Virus record (IMG/VR): IMGVR_UViG_3300020420_000029
Coordinates: 1-43,168 of that record
Length of the DNA stretch: 43,168 nucleotides
Reading direction: 5' to 3' (one strand)
DNA from: a virus
Each line of letters begins with the position of its first letter. Within the stretch, counting starts at the first letter, position 1. Shown here piece after piece: positions 10,120-18,123 of the stretch. The notes beneath the pieces are model-generated. The model had not been told where the DNA came from. It saw nothing but the letters and a program-made list of their open reading frames with translations, and did not search any database. Position numbers and translations under genes: made by a program.

Positions 10120-10734
10120 TCAGACACTGTCTACCGTTTGCACACCAAGCCTAGCAGTAATCCAATCTGCTTCGGGTTTAGCTGGTTCAATACCTTCGCT
10201 GGCATCAGTCTCCCACGCACTATTACAATAAATAGTGGCTAACTTTTCTAATTCCCCAGCGATACCCCTGTCTCCAGTAAGCGGCATAGCAAGTTTTGCA
10301 GCTAGCTGATAACTAAGCGCCATAACAAACTCTGGGTCAAAATCTTCTGTCGTTGTTATTCTAGATGTATAAATAAGCTCTGCGTCTTCTTGGTCCGTCA
10401 ACACCACCCTGTTAGTGCTATACCTAGCTACTTCAAATTCTATTGGTGTCATCCCACGTCCTAACGGATTTGTAATACCTAAAATCCTAACTGCGTCTGT
10501 CGGATATAAATACATAAACGTCCAGCCACCCGGGACTGTTCCAGTAAGCGTGGCAGGTGATACAAATTTTTTAGCAAAGTTCCATGGATGCTGCCTAAGT
10601 AGCGCATCTCTTGTGTCGTTAAAAATAAGATTAACTTGTTCAGCCTCTGGCGTAACTTCCGTTAATGACGATATGTCAAAACGGTCACCAACGTGCTGAA
10701 GCGCAAGCTTTGCTATTTGTACCTGTGATGCCAT
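10120..10734 (-). CDS. Tail tubular protein A-like (gp11), 204 aa
   Basis: It has family hallmarks of the podovirus gatekeeper/adaptor: an N-terminal QIAKLALQHVGDRFDI, then ARDALLRQHPW-type sequence (here RDALLRQHPWNFAKKF), a YLYPTDAVRILGI segment, and a C-terminal FDPEFVMALSYQLAAKLAMPLTGD helix. It forms the ring below the portal and connects to the nozzle protein encoded just downstream. It is preceded by a tiny basic gene that ends two bases before this start. Confidence 0.88.
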   Translation of the reverse strand: MASQVQIAKLALQHVGDRFDISSLTEVTPEAEQVNLIFNDTRDALLRQHPWNFAKKFVSPATLTGTVPGGWTFMYLYPTDAVRILGITNPLGRGMTPIEFEVARYSTNRVVLTDQEDAELIYTSRITTTEDFDPEFVMALSYQLAAKLAMPLTGDRGIAGELEKLATIYCNSAWETDASEGIEPAKPEADWITARLGVQTVDSV

Positions 10735-10735
10735 A

Positions 10736-10912
10736 TTATGCCTTTTTCTTTCTAACCTTTACTTTAGGTTTTTTAGCTGTCTTAGCAGCTTCTTTAAAAT
10801 TTTTAGCAGATGGCGCACCCGGGCTTCCCGGCTTACGCATTTTTTCTCCAGAACCTGCTTTTATTCTGGCTCTTTTTTTCCTGATGTTTTCATACAAACC
10901 CGGTTTAGCCAT
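10736..10912 (-). CDS. Small basic protein with KVKVRKK tag, 58 aa
   Basis: Short frame starting MAKPGLYENIRKKRARIKAG and ending KKPKVKVRKKKA. The start overlaps the upstream stop by eight bases, and its stop lies two bases before the tail tubular A start, so it is firmly inside the late operon. The N-terminal pattern (GLY-x-NI-x-KKR-x-R-x-x-AGSGE-K-M-R-KPG) is familiar from many marine and podovirus genomes, but its function is unknown to me. The C-terminal K-V-K-V-R-K-K recurs in four other small proteins of this genome. It could bind DNA or RNA, or be a virion-associated peptide. Confidence 0.75.
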   Translation of the reverse strand: MAKPGLYENIRKKRARIKAGSGEKMRKPGSPGAPSAKNFKEAAKTAKKPKVKVRKKKA

Positions 10913-11189
10913 TTTCTTCCTCTACCATTTTTTTAGCGTCAGCCTTAGTCAGGTTATCGCCAATGACTTTACCTGCTTTGTAAACGTCATACTTGCCTCT
11001 GCCTTTATGAACAGCGTGAGCTTCTACCTCTGGGTCTGGCTCAGGCTTTTCTTCTGAAACACCTTCCACAATGACTGCATCGCTAGGGAGCTTACCCGGT
11101 TGCAGATAACTATCGTCCAACGTGTGGACTATACCTTTTTCCAGTAACCCATCCGGGCTGAAAAAATTCTCTTTAAATTTTACTTTCAT
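10905..11189 (-). CDS. Hypothetical structural-operon protein, 94 aa
   Basis: Begins MKVKFKENFFSPDGLLEKGI, with an acidic Pro/Glu middle (EEKPEPDPEVEA), and ends with a compact KGRGKYDVYKAGKVIGDNLTKADAKKMVEEENG segment that looks like a small helix-hairpin fold. GGAGAAGGAT just upstream is a strong ribosome binding site. It lies between the cement gene (separated by a GC-rich hairpin) and the tail adaptor. Function unknown; a head-completion or tail-assembly role is suggested only by position. Confidence 0.7.
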   Translation of the reverse strand: MKVKFKENFFSPDGLLEKGIVHTLDDSYLQPGKLPSDAVIVEGVSEEKPEPDPEVEAHAVHKGRGKYDVYKAGKVIGDNLTKADAKKMVEEENG

Positions 11190-11207
11190 ATCCTTCTCCA
11201 GTTAGAG

Positions 11208-11229
11208 GAAGGGGGGACAAGCCCCCCAA
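11208..11229 (-). terminator. GC-rich hairpin downstream of the cement gene
   Basis: Plus-strand GGGGGG (11211-11216), loop ACAAG, CCCCCC (11222-11227). It sits a few bases after the cement stop, in the leftward direction of transcription. The T tract that follows on the minus strand is weak (TTCCTCT). A partial terminator is plausible, lowering expression of tail genes relative to capsid and cement, and it would also protect the 3' end of the abundant head mRNA. Confidence 0.6.
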
Positions 11230-11234
11230 CCAGT

Positions 11235-11690
11235 TTAGTTAGTAGCGTCTGGATATGCTCTCCAGCCCATTGGGTCTTTCGATATAAAGGCATCGACAGC
11301 CCCAGCAGTAAGAGCTGCTGTACCGACATCTTGAATGATACCGATATAACGCTCGTACTGTGTTGTGCCGCTGGATAGAGGCATAACAATCCTATGACCA
11401 GCAGTTAGTGTTGCCTTTGGAATGTCAGCAGTCACATTGTGTACTGTTGCAGTTCCATCGACAGCAATTGCTGCTTGTGCATCGGACGCTAGTTTAAAGT
11501 TAACAGTAGCACTACCGCCACTGGTAACCGCAGTTGTTACTTGAATGATGAGATACAAAGGCTCACCCATGCCAAGGTCTGAAGATGTAGACGTGTTGTC
11601 TACAACGTCCCCAACAAGAGCTAACCCTGTGCCAGACGTGCTGAGCGCAGTTGCATCACAAAATTCAAGTCTTTCGTCAATTATCGCCAT
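11235..11690 (-). CDS. Capsid cement (decoration) protein, Bbp16-like, 151 aa
   Basis: Beta-rich protein with a MAIIDERLEFCDATAL start, a VGDVVD segment, GEPLYLIIQV, and a C-terminal YERYIGIIQDVGTAALTAGAVDAFISKD. This matches my memory of the BPP-1 cement protein (Bbp16), a jelly-roll trimer that locks capsid subunits. Gene order (capsid then cement) and length (BPP-1 about 140 aa) agree. AAGGAAGGAG before the ATG gives strong translation, as expected for a protein needed in hundreds of copies. A hairpin follows the gene. Confidence 0.82.
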   Translation of the reverse strand: MAIIDERLEFCDATALSTSGTGLALVGDVVDNTSTSSDLGMGEPLYLIIQVTTAVTSGGSATVNFKLASDAQAAIAVDGTATVHNVTADIPKATLTAGHRIVMPLSSGTTQYERYIGIIQDVGTAALTAGAVDAFISKDPMGWRAYPDATN

Positions 11691-11712
11691 GATATTTGCT
11701 CCTTCCTTGACA

Positions 11713-12714
11713 TTAAGTGATTTGTGCTTCGTTGGTCTTTAGTGCGTCCACCCTACGGATTGGATAACCACCCCATGAGGTTTGGAACGTACCCCCGACA
11801 TTATCAAATGTAAGTGTAGAATTTTTCACTCCATTCGATGTCTGCCTACGGATAAAGCCCAGCATTTGACGGTCCATATACCACACGCAACGTCCCATTC
11901 CCAAGGTTGGGAGCTGAGAGTATGCTTGGTGCATAAGGTCGTTCAAATCAGCAGAGCTACCCGAAAGGTCAGCAGTCAGGTTAGACCTATCGATGTTAGC
12001 AATCCTCACAATATAACGCCAGTCACGGACACTCATGCCCACGTCCCAGCGATAGTGAGTTCTGTATGCTTGCATACGCCCGTTTGCCCCATCGATATTT
12101 TCGATGGTAACCTCACCAAGGTCACGCTGCTGAATACCAGCAGTTGAGCCTTTAGGGATAATCCCATGGCAAGTTTGTGGGGACCAACACACAAGCCAGA
12201 TACTACCATTGTCACTTCCTGTACCACCTGCATCGATGATGTTCTCACCGTTGTCGGCTGTCAGAGAGTTAAAACGAGGTGCAAAACCAGTGAAACGCTC
12301 TGCGTTCACAGCTTCATCCCCGTAGAACAAGGTAGTCGCTACCTGTTGGTTTAAGCCTTCAATATGAGGCTTGTCTTCTTGCAGACGGAATTTAGCTGGG
12401 TCTCCTGCCATATCGACAAGAGCCTTATCTACCTCTGCATAATCTTCCAACATACCGCAGTTGTCAGTGACTTGTACTGCCTTACTTTTAGTAGGCTGCA
12501 CACCACCGTACAATTTACGCCATGTCGGAGTTGGTAAACCAGACCTGATTGTGGTTCTATGACCAGTCGTGAGGTTACCCTCAAGCCAAGTCATATCAGC
12601 CAAAATCTCATTCGTCTGATTTAGGATTTCGACAACGTCAGCAATAGAGCCGTCCGGGTCGGTGACCTTCGCTAAGTCAGCGAGGGTCGGGTTTGTTACG
12701 CTAAGTGTTGCCAT
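11713..12714 (-). CDS. Major capsid protein, BPP-1 type HK97 fold, 333 aa
   Basis: The length and sequence pattern match the BPP-1-like capsid family: an N-terminal ITNPT/VTNPTLADLAK, TWLEGNLTTGHRTTIRSGLP, then WLVCWSPQTCHGIIPKGS and a conserved MQAYRTHYRWDVGMSVRDWRY. No delta domain or protease cleavage site is obvious. A strong ribosome binding site (GGAAGGAG) precedes the ATG. Flanked by the scaffold upstream and cement downstream, the standard order. Confidence 0.92.
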   Translation of the reverse strand: MATLSVTNPTLADLAKVTDPDGSIADVVEILNQTNEILADMTWLEGNLTTGHRTTIRSGLPTPTWRKLYGGVQPTKSKAVQVTDNCGMLEDYAEVDKALVDMAGDPAKFRLQEDKPHIEGLNQQVATTLFYGDEAVNAERFTGFAPRFNSLTADNGENIIDAGGTGSDNGSIWLVCWSPQTCHGIIPKGSTAGIQQRDLGEVTIENIDGANGRMQAYRTHYRWDVGMSVRDWRYIVRIANIDRSNLTADLSGSSADLNDLMHQAYSQLPTLGMGRCVWYMDRQMLGFIRRQTSNGVKNSTLTFDNVGGTFQTSWGGYPIRRVDALKTNEAQIT

Positions 12715-12732
12715 AACGGTTTACTCCTTCCA

Positions 12733-13380
12733 CTAGCTGTTTTGATTAAACATAGTCGGGTACATACGAGATAGCGCATTTTCGTCAGAGGCTTTTGCAT
12801 CGCCTACAACTAAACTACTATCTTGCATCGCCTTACCTATGCGATAAAACAATCGAACAACCTCTGGATGATTACCCAGTCCCATGCCCATCGGATTTTC
12901 CTCAGACGGCATACCAAGCATCTGACCCATGCTTGGAGACATAAACTGCTGCATTGCATTTTTGGCAATCGCTATATTTTCTTGTAGCTTCTCGCCGCCA
13001 AGCTCTGCATCGTTTTGAGTATCAGTAGCCCATGAATTTGCTCTGTCTGCATATTCAGCAGAGACAGCTTCCATGCCATTGGCTAGTCGATTTTGTTGAT
13101 AATCTATTAGACTTTGAAACTGCTCTTGGCTAATGCCTTGAGACTGTGCAAAATCTGCAAAATCATCTAGTTGTTGCTGGACTTCTTCGGTCACCTCAAA
13201 GTCCTCTGGTGCGTCATAAAAATACTCACCAGCTCCATCACCCTCGTCATCCGACAGCAAGGTGGTCTTCTCTACCTCAGCTTCAGCAGTTGCAACTTCT
13301 TGCGGCTGGGCTTCAGTAGGCGAATTTGTTTGTGTAGTTTCTTCAACTACAGTTTCTTCAGTGTTTTGTTCTTCACTCAT
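12733..13380 (-). CDS. Scaffolding protein, 215 aa
   Basis: Highly acidic, Gln/Glu/Thr-rich N-terminus (MSEEQNTEETVVEETTQ), predicted helices in the middle (FADFAQSQGISQEQFQSLI), and the C-terminal GNHPEVVRLFYRIGKAMQDSSLVVGD that podovirus scaffold proteins share. ATG at 13380 is chosen over one six codons upstream because GAGGAG lies about ten bases before it. The gene overlaps the previous stop by eight bases. Position immediately before the capsid gene supports the role. Confidence 0.85.
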   Translation of the reverse strand: MSEEQNTEETVVEETTQTNSPTEAQPQEVATAEAEVEKTTLLSDDEGDGAGEYFYDAPEDFEVTEEVQQQLDDFADFAQSQGISQEQFQSLIDYQQNRLANGMEAVSAEYADRANSWATDTQNDAELGGEKLQENIAIAKNAMQQFMSPSMGQMLGMPSEENPMGMGLGNHPEVVRLFYRIGKAMQDSSLVVGDAKASDENALSRMYPTMFNQNS

Positions 13381-13681
13381 CGAAATGGTTCTCCTCAAGC
13401 ATTGTTAATGTATGCGACTTGCTAGCTTCTTTGCATCTGTTAAACAGAGCAATGCCCACTTGCCTAGCACCCTCGTTGTAAGCGCTACTGTCGCTGGACG
13501 CTGGTACATGGCTGTTAGCCATCATATGACAATCATTAAAAATAATTTCATACAGGAACCTACGTCCTCGTTCTTCTTTAAGGACAAACATAAGGTCTCT
13601 ATCTTTGTCCTCTTGCAGCGCCTGAGCTTTTTTAACTTGTTGCTCATCGCTACTATCATGCACTACAAAATTGTTACTCAA
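13373..13681 (-). CDS. Bbp19-like head protein, 102 aa
   Basis: The core RGRRFLYEIIFNDCHMMANS, followed about 10 residues later by AYNEGARQVGIALFNRCKEA, matches the small Bbp19-like phage domain (G-R-x-F-L-x-x-I/L ... N-E-G-x-R-x-V-G). In BPP-1 relatives it is encoded between portal and scaffold, exactly as here. Its role is not established; an association with head assembly is inferred. It overlaps the portal stop by eight bases. Confidence 0.75.
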   Translation of the reverse strand: MSNNFVVHDSSDEQQVKKAQALQEDKDRDLMFVLKEERGRRFLYEIIFNDCHMMANSHVPASSDSSAYNEGARQVGIALFNRCKEASKSHTLTMLEENHFDE

Positions 13682-15407
13682 CGGATGCCCCCCCTTGTAA
13701 TAACTGGGTCAAAGCATTTGGTCTTTGAGTATCAGTTTGTGATAGTACTTTTGCATTCTGGGCAGTTTGCGCTTGCTGCATTTGTTGCATCTGCTGCATC
13801 TCCTGAGCTTGGCGGTCAGCTCTTATTTTGTCTACCTGTTCTTGGTCTACAAGCAAGTTAGCTGCGTTGCCCATTATTTCACTGTACTCTCGTATCGCCT
13901 TATCCGCATCGATGTTATCTACAATCTGTGGGAAGACGGCTACAAGATTACCTGCAAAACCTAGTGTACGTTCCATAGATGACGCAGCTACTGCTTGCTG
14001 CGCTTGAGCCAGTAATGACACATATTCAACACGCAGGTCTTGCCCTGCAATGCTCTCTGGTGGCTCTGGTATAATATTTTGTTCCGTTGCAAACGTGAAT
14101 ACATCGTCCATTAGTGGGTCCAGTAGTTCTACGTTTACTCTTTGCAGCACGGGTCCAAGCAGCACTAGCTTCTCTTCGTGCCTTTCGACAACCTCTGTTG
14201 CTGTCATCTGTCTACGGTCTGACTGTATCATCATTGCAAACAAGTCAGCGTAGAACCCTCGTTGTATTCTGTCCTGTACCTCTCGTATGTCCACCATCAT
14301 TTCTTGTAGTCGTGGTGTAACTTGATAGGCAGGTATAAATCCTTGACCGCCTTGTGTAGCGTCTACATATGTCGTACCGCCCGGGATGACCGTTGTTGGT
14401 CTACCCCTCAAGCTAGCAGGTGCTACCATGGGTGGGTTAACCATTTTATCGATTGCCTGAGCTTTACGCTTTTGCTGGTGTTGTAATTGCTTCACGTCAC
14501 CAAGGTAGTCCATTCCGGGAGAACGTCCGTAAACATCACCCGGCAACACGTCCCATCTAGCAATGTAAGCCGGGAAAGTATCGTAGCCACCTTCCTCTAG
14601 CACTTCATCATTGTCTGCGCCTTTTTCAAAGTAGCAGCTCATAAATGGTTTATTTTTCTTATCAGACTTAGTTGGGTCTATACCAAAGCGTGGCTGTATC
14701 ATATGCATGACAGTAACTAAACTGTCATAGTTTTTATTATTCCATAATCGTTTTGTAGCTGAGCTGACACCAGTCCAGTCTATGTTTCCTGTTTCTGGGT
14801 CTATACAGAATTTTTCTACAAGCTGTGCAACAGTCATAGTAAACTCACGCCCCAGCGTATCAATTCTACCCTGAGCGTTTTCTGCTACAACATACTCACC
14901 AGCGGTAAATGGTCGGAACCTAATAACATCATCAAAATTTCGTTGACGATATAACGGAGCTGTACCGAAAGCGCCTAGCTCTCCGTACACGTTGTATATC
15001 GTGTTATAGAAATTGCTTCGATGTAAAATATTACGACAAACTTTTTCTGACATCGCTAGCCAATTTTTAACGTCTGGCAGGTCCATCATATCAGGGTCAG
15101 ACAAAGCAAACCTAAACCAAGGACGGGCAGGGCTAGTCATTCCTGACATAAGCCCTGCCGCTAAGGTTCTCAGCGCCTGTGTTCCTGTGCTGTCAATTAT
15201 TTTGTTATTACGTCTACGCCCTCTGTTATTCTGACTATCAAGCAGAAAACGCCCCCGTCTAGGATACAGATAATCACTTATCTCCATCCAGTGACTACGC
15301 CAAGATGAGCGATAGTCTTCTAGCTGCTTGTACCTTTTGTGAAGGTTACCCCTCTTAGTTCCAGACACAGAGCTGCTGTACATATTTTCGGGTGAGAGCG
15401 CTACCAT
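13674..15407 (-). CDS. Portal (head-to-tail connector) protein, 577 aa
   Basis: Typical podovirus connector family: N-terminal RYKQLEDYRSSWRSHWMEISDYLYPRRGRFL, QALRTLAAGLMSGMTSPARPWFRF, a central YGRSPGMDYLGDVKQLQHQQKRKAQAIDKMVNPPM, and TATEVVERHEEKLVLLGPVLQRVNVELLDPL. The C-terminus is rich in Gln and Met (QEMQQMQQMQQAQTAQ), the barrel/tail region reaching into the capsid. It forms the dodecameric DNA entry ring and is the docking site of the terminase encoded upstream. Confidence 0.93.
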   Translation of the reverse strand: MVALSPENMYSSSVSGTKRGNLHKRYKQLEDYRSSWRSHWMEISDYLYPRRGRFLLDSQNNRGRRRNNKIIDSTGTQALRTLAAGLMSGMTSPARPWFRFALSDPDMMDLPDVKNWLAMSEKVCRNILHRSNFYNTIYNVYGELGAFGTAPLYRQRNFDDVIRFRPFTAGEYVVAENAQGRIDTLGREFTMTVAQLVEKFCIDPETGNIDWTGVSSATKRLWNNKNYDSLVTVMHMIQPRFGIDPTKSDKKNKPFMSCYFEKGADNDEVLEEGGYDTFPAYIARWDVLPGDVYGRSPGMDYLGDVKQLQHQQKRKAQAIDKMVNPPMVAPASLRGRPTTVIPGGTTYVDATQGGQGFIPAYQVTPRLQEMMVDIREVQDRIQRGFYADLFAMMIQSDRRQMTATEVVERHEEKLVLLGPVLQRVNVELLDPLMDDVFTFATEQNIIPEPPESIAGQDLRVEYVSLLAQAQQAVAASSMERTLGFAGNLVAVFPQIVDNIDADKAIREYSEIMGNAANLLVDQEQVDKIRADRQAQEMQQMQQMQQAQTAQNAKVLSQTDTQRPNALTQLLQGGASVE

Positions 15408-15410
15408 ATT

Positions 15411-15626
15411 TTACTGTCCTAACAATGTAGGTGAGCTGGTATAAGCGTTCTTCAAAACACCTTGTCCAGATGTTTTTTGAGTACCTGCCATTCCACCTTG
15501 TAGTTTAGCCCGTCTTTTCTGGTTACGTCTTGATTGAGTAACCGCTCCGTCAACCTTTGTTGGGGCTGCTGCTGGAGCTGGCGGTGGTGGAGGTGGTGGC
15601 GGCATTTTTGGCGCTGAGAAACACAT
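15411..15626 (-). CDS. Proline-rich small protein, 71 aa
   Basis: Starts MCFSAPKM, then a run of eight prolines, then APAAAPTKVDGAV and a basic RRNQKRRAK segment. Short proteins with an N-terminal Cys-Phe/Gly and a poly-proline stretch are common next to podovirus portal genes, but their role is not known. The following portal start is three bases past the stop. A role as a linker peptide or portal-associated protein is possible. Confidence 0.7.
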   Translation of the reverse strand: MCFSAPKMPPPPPPPPAPAAAPTKVDGAVTQSRRNQKRRAKLQGGMAGTQKTSGQGVLKNAYTSSPTLLGQ

Positions 15627-15628
15627 AG

Positions 15629-16114
15629 CTATATCTCCTTCCTTAATCCGATTGCATTGCGTTTATAGCCAAGCTTTTCATAAAACCTAGCTACTTTTTC
15701 GGTTTCCACGTCCGTTGAAATTCCAACGGAAATTTCCACACAGTTAAGCATTGTTGCCCATCGTTCAAATGCCCGGACGAGTAACAATGCTGCTCTAGTC
15801 TTCCTTTCTTTAGGTACGACATAGAACATGAGGTCAGAAGCATACACATCGTCAGTAAAATAATGTGCAACCGCAATCCCTGCAAATAAACCAATGCACT
15901 CCTCATCCTTCCACAGTAAGAAGCAACATTGATTTTTATTTTGCAAAGTGTCGTCAAACAACCTCTCTACTTTTTCTATAGAAAGTTTGCTATCTCTGTA
16001 TCGGCTTTCGGAGTGTATCGCTGGAACCATAGCTTTGACATGGACCCAATCTTGCGTCCCTATCTGCCGCAGCTCATACGGGTTACTCTTCTTTGTCGAT
16101 ACCTTCAATGGCAT
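15629..16114 (-). CDS. GNAT-family N-acetyltransferase, 161 aa
   Basis: SDLMFYVVPKERKTRAALLLVRAFERWA is GNAT motif A (beta strand, R-K-T-R-A-A loop, helix), and VARFYEKLGYKRNAIGLRKEI is the C-terminal motif B. ATG at 16114 is preferred over a GTG at 16138 because AAAGGA precedes it at normal distance. It resembles the acetyltransferase genes often placed between terminase and portal in podoviruses (T7 5.7/13-type positional neighbours aside, the target is unknown). Only weak resemblance to the other GNAT at 6848-7300 is visible, so it is not an obvious duplication. Confidence 0.8.
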   Translation of the reverse strand: MPLKVSTKKSNPYELRQIGTQDWVHVKAMVPAIHSESRYRDSKLSIEKVERLFDDTLQNKNQCCFLLWKDEECIGLFAGIAVAHYFTDDVYASDLMFYVVPKERKTRAALLLVRAFERWATMLNCVEISVGISTDVETEKVARFYEKLGYKRNAIGLRKEI

Positions 16115-16174
16115 TTTTCTATAATCCTTTTCTGCCACCTTATATTATTTTTTGTGTTGCGTCTAGTCGCTTGA

Positions 16175-17662
16175 TTAAAAAGGGTCATACTCATGCACTG
16201 CCTCGCCATAGATAGGAGTACCCTTATAACCCTGTCGGGTAGGCGCTACCGGGAATGCAAAGGTCAAAGCCAGTGCGTCTGCAAGGTCAGGTGATGATAA
16301 TCCCCTTTTCTTCATATCTTCTTTTTTCTCAAGCTGTATTTGGTTTCTAGTATTATAGCCATATTCTACGGATGTCAGGTCAGCTCTGATGTCCGGGTCA
16401 TCGTCCAGCATAATACCGCTGGTCATAGCGTCACGCAGGTTGCCCCAGCATTGCGCTCGTAAATTAGCGTAGCCAGAAACGGTAGCCTTGGACCCGAAAT
16501 TTACCTCTACTATCTCAAGCCCAAGTTGTCGGCATCGGTCTATTACACCGCCGCCAACACCACCGCCGTCTATAAAAATTGTATTTGGATTTTTCTTTGA
16601 TGCTATTGCTGCTACCTCTGCTGCCAGCGTCATGGTATCTACGCCCCGATATTTTTTAATACCTTGTGATACACAGTCCCTGCCTTGACGTAGCCAGATA
16701 ACAGACTGGTCATCCCCGAACCGGGCAACGTCTACGCCCATAACAAGTGGCTCATGTGGTTCAACAGCTATGTCTTGGTTCATGCAGTTATCCACAACCT
16801 CGCTGGGGATAAATTGCATAGATGCAGCGCTAGGGAATACGCCTCGTACCCTAACCTTAACAAAATCGCTGTCTTCCCCGTAATCTTCTACCCACTGAGC
16901 TAGTAGCTGTTTGTTAGTTATTGCTACGTCTCTGCTGTCTATAAAGCGCCTGATGAAACGATGTTTGTGTCTACCTATCATGTTTTGGTAAAAACGCCCG
17001 GAGTTTCTGGTCGGGTTGCCAAAGTCAAATGTCATTGGCTCACCATCTGTAAGACCACCCTCACGAACCTCGAAAATTTTTTCTGGGATAGCAGAAGCTT
17101 CGTCAAATATATAGAACGGTGTACTGTTGGCTGCGTGAAGACCAGCGAATGCTTCAGAGTTCTCTTCCCGGCTAGTCTGTGCATCAACACGCCAAGTTTC
17201 TCTGTGCATTTTATGATATAAGTTCATTGACCCACCCCCACTATTGAGATGATACCAATGTTTTGTAATGGACATATTGTGCCACTTTGCAAGCTCTGCC
17301 CACGTTTTTGTCCGTAGCTGCTCCGCAGTGTTGGCTGTCACTACACCTTTTGCAAAAGGTCTGGTGTCCATCACCCATTTTACCAGCCAAGCCGTCAGTG
17401 TCGACTTACCTATTCCATGCCCGGAGGCGCACGTCACTCTCAGGGGTGGGACTGGGTCAGTGCCATTGAAGTTACGGCTGGAGACCTCATTACCTATCAT
17501 CGTCAGGTACTCTTGCTGCCAGTCAAGCGGTCCGGCTCTTCCATTTAGGATACCGCTGCCCCACGGATAAGACAGCATGACATGACGCAATGGGTTGGCG
17601 TAGCATTCTGCCATTGCATCTGCTAGCTGCATATCGATGTCGATGTGGTTAGGTTGGTTCAT
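16175..17662 (-). CDS. terL: Terminase large subunit, 495 aa
   Basis: ATPase domain: Walker A CASGHGIGKST at about residues 79-89, and Walker B FYIFDEAS at about 184-191. Nuclease domain: GVDVARFGDDQS (about 308), IFIDGGGVGGGVID (about 365), and SPDLADALALTF near the C-terminus supply the RNase H-fold acidic residues. ATG at 17662 is chosen over a GTG two codons upstream. It packages DNA through the portal, together with the unusual small subunit encoded at 18124. The nuclease domain cuts concatemers. Confidence 0.95.
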   Translation of the reverse strand: MNQPNHIDIDMQLADAMAECYANPLRHVMLSYPWGSGILNGRAGPLDWQQEYLTMIGNEVSSRNFNGTDPVPPLRVTCASGHGIGKSTLTAWLVKWVMDTRPFAKGVVTANTAEQLRTKTWAELAKWHNMSITKHWYHLNSGGGSMNLYHKMHRETWRVDAQTSREENSEAFAGLHAANSTPFYIFDEASAIPEKIFEVREGGLTDGEPMTFDFGNPTRNSGRFYQNMIGRHKHRFIRRFIDSRDVAITNKQLLAQWVEDYGEDSDFVKVRVRGVFPSAASMQFIPSEVVDNCMNQDIAVEPHEPLVMGVDVARFGDDQSVIWLRQGRDCVSQGIKKYRGVDTMTLAAEVAAIASKKNPNTIFIDGGGVGGGVIDRCRQLGLEIVEVNFGSKATVSGYANLRAQCWGNLRDAMTSGIMLDDDPDIRADLTSVEYGYNTRNQIQLEKKEDMKKRGLSSPDLADALALTFAFPVAPTRQGYKGTPIYGEAVHEYDPF

Positions 17663-17855
17663 AGTCACTCTTCGTCTTCATCTCTGCGACTAGACTATGT
17701 CCTGTGCTGCACGGCATGGAATTGTACGGGGCAATGTCACGCTGCCCACAATACTTACATACCTGCGCTGAACCGAACCCGGGCGGTGGTGCTACCCACT
17801 CATGCCCAGTCGAGTTCAATGATGTTATCTTCTCTATGTCTGTACCAATTGCCAT
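17649..17855 (-). CDS. Small zinc-ribbon-like protein, 68 aa
   Basis: Contains H-E-W-V-A-P-P-P-G-F-G then CKYCGQRD and a later C (NSMPC), plausible metal ligands. It overlaps the upstream 17800-18018 gene by 56 bases in another frame. If translation starts at an internal TTG (about 17819), the overlap falls to about 20 bases. The 3' end overlaps the terL start. The CxxC core makes it look real, but start and function are uncertain. Confidence 0.5.
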   Translation of the reverse strand: MAIGTDIEKITSLNSTGHEWVAPPPGFGSAQVCKYCGQRDIAPYNSMPCSTGHSLVAEMKTKSDYEPT

Positions 17856-18018
17856 TCTTAGTCACCATCCAGCCGTCACCGTCTAGACATATGTGGTCAC
17901 CGTCCTCTAGGTCTGCCATGTCTATCAAGGTGACCCCGGGACCAAGCGCTTGTTCTAACAGCGTGTCAGGTATGTCTGTGAGTTTACGACTAGTCATAAT
18001 TATATACAGGTAGTCCAC
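17800..18018 (-). CDS. Hypothetical acidic protein, 72 aa (or 65 aa)
   Basis: Two starts are possible: GTG at 18018 (MDYLYIIMTSRKL) or ATG at 17997 (MTSRKLTDIPD). Neither has a strong ribosome binding site. The body LTDIPDTLLEQALGPGVTLIDMADLEDGDHICLDGDGWMVTKNGNWYRH ends in a compact beta-like GDGWMVTKNGNWYRH motif. Unknown function. It lies between the small basic gene and terL in the packaging cluster. Confidence 0.5.
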   Translation of the reverse strand: MDYLYIIMTSRKLTDIPDTLLEQALGPGVTLIDMADLEDGDHICLDGDGWMVTKNGNWYRHREDNIIELDWA

Positions 18019-18019
18019 A

Positions 18020-18121
18020 TTACTGCTTCTTCTTCGGTGCAGCCTTTGCTTTCTTCCTGACCTTTACCTTTGCCTTGGGCTTGCTCTTTGGCATAGCCTT
18101 ACCGTATCCATATCCGGGCAT
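18020..18121 (-). CDS. Very small basic protein with KVKVRKK tag, 33 aa
   Basis: MPGYGYGKAMPKSKPKAKVKVRKK followed by AKAAPKKKQ. The start is two bases after the stop of the GIY-YIG/TerS gene, and translation is probably coupled. It is almost entirely Lys, Pro, Ala and Val after residue 9. It shares the K-V-K-V-R-K-K string with the 10736-10912 protein. Its place next to terminase suggests nucleic acid or packaging-related contact, but that is inference. Confidence 0.65.
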   Translation of the reverse strand: MPGYGYGKAMPKSKPKAKVKVRKKAKAAPKKKQ

Positions 18122-18123
18122 AG

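Noticed and set aside
15411-15626. Poly-proline stretch as a frameshift or stalling site
   Set aside because: Proline runs next to portal genes are common in podoviruses, and no slippery heptamer or alternative frame continuation was seen.
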